From Syntrophomonadaceae bacterium (GTDB lineage: Bacteria; Bacillota; Ch66; Ch109): a DNA stretch of 6,832 bases. A model generated the notes under the pieces. It saw only the letters and a list, made by a program, of their open reading frames with translations. It had not been told where the DNA came from and searched no databases. Below are positions 6,768-6,832 of this stretch, one piece after another; positions within the stretch are counted from its first letter, which is position 1; each line of letters begins with the position of its first letter. Location: the NCBI GenBank assembly GCA_012512295.1, contig JAAZDI010000048.1:1-6832 (forward strand). Reading direction: 5' to 3'. A program made the position numbers and the translations under genes.

Positions 6768-6832
6768 ATGTCTACTGCACCTAAAATAGCCTGTCTCGGC
6801 GATAGCTTGACCTGGGGATTTCCCTATGGTCC
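6768..6832 (+). CDS. GDSL/SGNH-family hydrolase, N-terminus (partial)
   Basis: The ATG at 6768 opens MSTAPKIACLGDSLTWGFPYG, running off the right edge after 21 full codons. The GDS(L) block at residues 11-14, right after a short hydrophobic beta strand, is the block I motif of SGNH hydrolases, and its serine (Ser13) is the expected nucleophile. Members are lipases, esterases or acyl/acetyl hydrolases; the substrate cannot be told from this fragment. No signal peptide is seen, so a cytoplasmic enzyme is likely. An in-frame stop at 6756-6758 makes this the first possible start. The best ribosome site, AGAAGGG (6745-6751), is 16 bases away, longer than normal, so initiation may be weak. It begins 65 bases after the UPF0182 remnant ends. 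Confidence 0.82.
   Translation, partial: MSTAPKIACLGDSLTWGFPYG

Overview
All recognisable genes in this window lie on the + strand. They point to an anaerobic Firmicute of the Clostridia/Peptococcaceae type. The reasons are the low-to-middling GC composition by eye, strong AGGAGG-like ribosome sites, the futalosine route to menaquinone, and a large UPF0182 (COG1615) membrane protein followed by a GDSL-type hydrolase. The lineage is inferred from gene content, not proven.

Layout: (1) 44-982, ddl, D-alanine--D-alanine ligase for peptidoglycan precursors, possibly coupled to an upstream gene of which only the tail (to 41) is present. (2) 1129-4272, a menaquinone cluster in the order mqnE - mqnA - mqnC. 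MqnA dehydrates chorismate, MqnE joins the product to SAM-derived adenosine to give aminofutalosine, and MqnC cyclises dehypoxanthine futalosine. The hydrolase (MqnB) and MqnD are not in the window. (3) 4356-6422, a UPF0182 membrane protein whose reading frame stops early. A recognisable C-terminal UPF0182 tail continues in another frame to 6702, and a central part of the C-terminal domain is missing, so the gene looks broken by an internal out-of-frame deletion (or an assembly error). (4) 6768-6832, the first 21 codons of a GDSL/SGNH-family hydrolase cut by the window edge.

The main unexplained structure is a 40-bp, 10-bp-phased palindromic array (2265-2304). It overlaps the mqnE stop codon and lies just before the mqnA ribosome site: two units in one orientation, then two inverted. 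It has no U-tract and so is not a standard terminator; an operator or an mRNA processing/stability hairpin are the leading readings. Other points are a substituted glycine pair in MqnE at the position where radical SAM proteins usually carry their GGE-like motif, and a strong Shine-Dalgarno placed before an 8-codon ORF rather than before mqnE. I see no mobile element, CRISPR array, RNA gene or clear new defence or biosynthetic system here.
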